From: Tubiluchus corallicola
Lineage: Eukaryota; Priapulida; Priapulimorpha; Priapulimorphida; Tubiluchidae
NCBI GenBank assembly: GCA_030141605.1
Contig: JAQGDQ010000368.1
Location: 101,001-165,000, forward strand
DNA: 64,000 bases
Direction: 5' to 3'
The notes beneath the pieces were generated by a model, which was not told the origin of the DNA, did no database searches, and saw nothing but the letters and a program-made list of their open reading frames with translations. Shown piece by piece: positions 1-64,000 of the stretch; the first letter of the stretch is position 1; each line of letters starts with the position of its first letter. Both the position numbers and the translations under genes were made by a program.

Positions 1-208
1 GACCTTTTCATAATCATCATCAATCGCTGCAACTGTGAAAAAGCTTATTTTTCACAGAAACTGATGAATGGATTTTCTTGTGTCTGTACACAATAAATGC
101 ATTATTTTCTTCTTGTTCTAACTTAGTCTTGGCACCTACCAAGTTTTTGGTAGCTGTTTTTCTATTAGCTCAATCACAACATAATGTGCAATCAAACAAT
201 GTACTCAC
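1..208 (-). other. Intron after V41 (partial)
   Basis: This lies downstream of the V41 splice donor in transcript orientation and runs off the window. No further EGF exon or other feature is visible. Confidence 0.6.
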
Positions 209-63447
<63,239 letters not shown>

Positions 63448-64000
63448 CTGTAAAAATACAATAAAAGTACATTTTTATAAGCGAACCAGATAAATATTAA
63501 TTATGGCGCCGTAGCGTTAAAAACAGCGTAATTACATGGTTCGGGGTTTAACAGCTTAATTACAAATTACAGCTACTGTGCAATAGGTTAGCGTATCCTT
63601 CAAAGCACGGCATCACAGATGGGTAAAACTTTTGACTTTCAATTATGGTAGCTTATGAATTTAAAAATAAAAATAGTAAGTTAATAGGTCAGTCAATCAG
63701 TCATACGTCCAGCCTAGTCAGCCAACTAAGCACCATGCTGAGTCGGTCTTTGCTGGAACCCATTAGTACAGCAGAGATGCATTGTGATGCTGAATCAATG
63801 AATTTTAATGAACATGGATGATGGATTCATGTATACGAGGTACTCAGGTTATCTAGTTCATTGAAAAAATGTGATCATTTACATGTTTTTAAATATTTAC
63901 TGAAGATCAAGAAACAATCGATGCAGAAACACACACACGAGAAAGTCTGCTATATTACCATGTGCACTTCATACTGAATTACATGAAGTCAGTCTATTTA
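63448..64000 (-). other. Intron upstream of V1 (partial)
   Basis: No EMI-coding exon or promoter is recognised in these 550 bases. Confidence 0.5.

Overview
The window is AT-rich metazoan genomic DNA. It has spliced genes with GT-AG introns, many microsatellites, non-LTR retrotransposon remnants and non-autonomous DNA transposons. There are no bacterial signals. The intronless ionotropic-receptor-type glutamate receptor suggests a protostome invertebrate, but I cannot name the species.

Almost the whole window is the interior of one large gene on the minus strand, read from high to low coordinates. I trace 41 consecutive exons, labelled V1 (63340-63447) to V41 (209-337) in transcription order. 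They give 6324 coding bases (2108 codons) with compatible splice phases throughout and no stop. Both ends run off the window. The protein is made almost entirely of EGF modules: one classical EGF (V1), 31 six-cysteine modules of the calcium-binding-EGF type (V2-V25), then 18 eight-cysteine modules of the MEGF/laminin type (V26-V41). This order matches MEGF6 (EMI, EGF, cbEGF block, long laminin-type EGF block), so I call it MEGF6-like. The EMI domain and signal peptide should lie beyond base 64000. The cbEGF block is much longer than in human MEGF6 as I remember it. It includes one uninterrupted 1020-base exon with eight near-identical modules (50200-51219) and a recent duplicate exon pair (43094-43210 and 43863-43979). 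Most expanded modules have lost the residues that normally bind calcium.

A second gene lies on the plus strand inside the 5.7 kb intron between V33 and V32 (14665-16047). It is an intact, intronless 460-residue ionotropic-receptor-like protein with its own TATA box.

The introns carry two piggyBac-like TTAA MITEs, a Kolobok-like TTAA element, several hAT-like elements, two kinds of TA-flanked Tigger/mariner-like elements, a foldback element, a frameshifted non-LTR reverse transcriptase in the 7.7 kb intron between V3 and V2, a second 5'-truncated LINE end behind a (TG)n tract, and many simple repeats. No tRNA, rRNA or CRISPR is supported.
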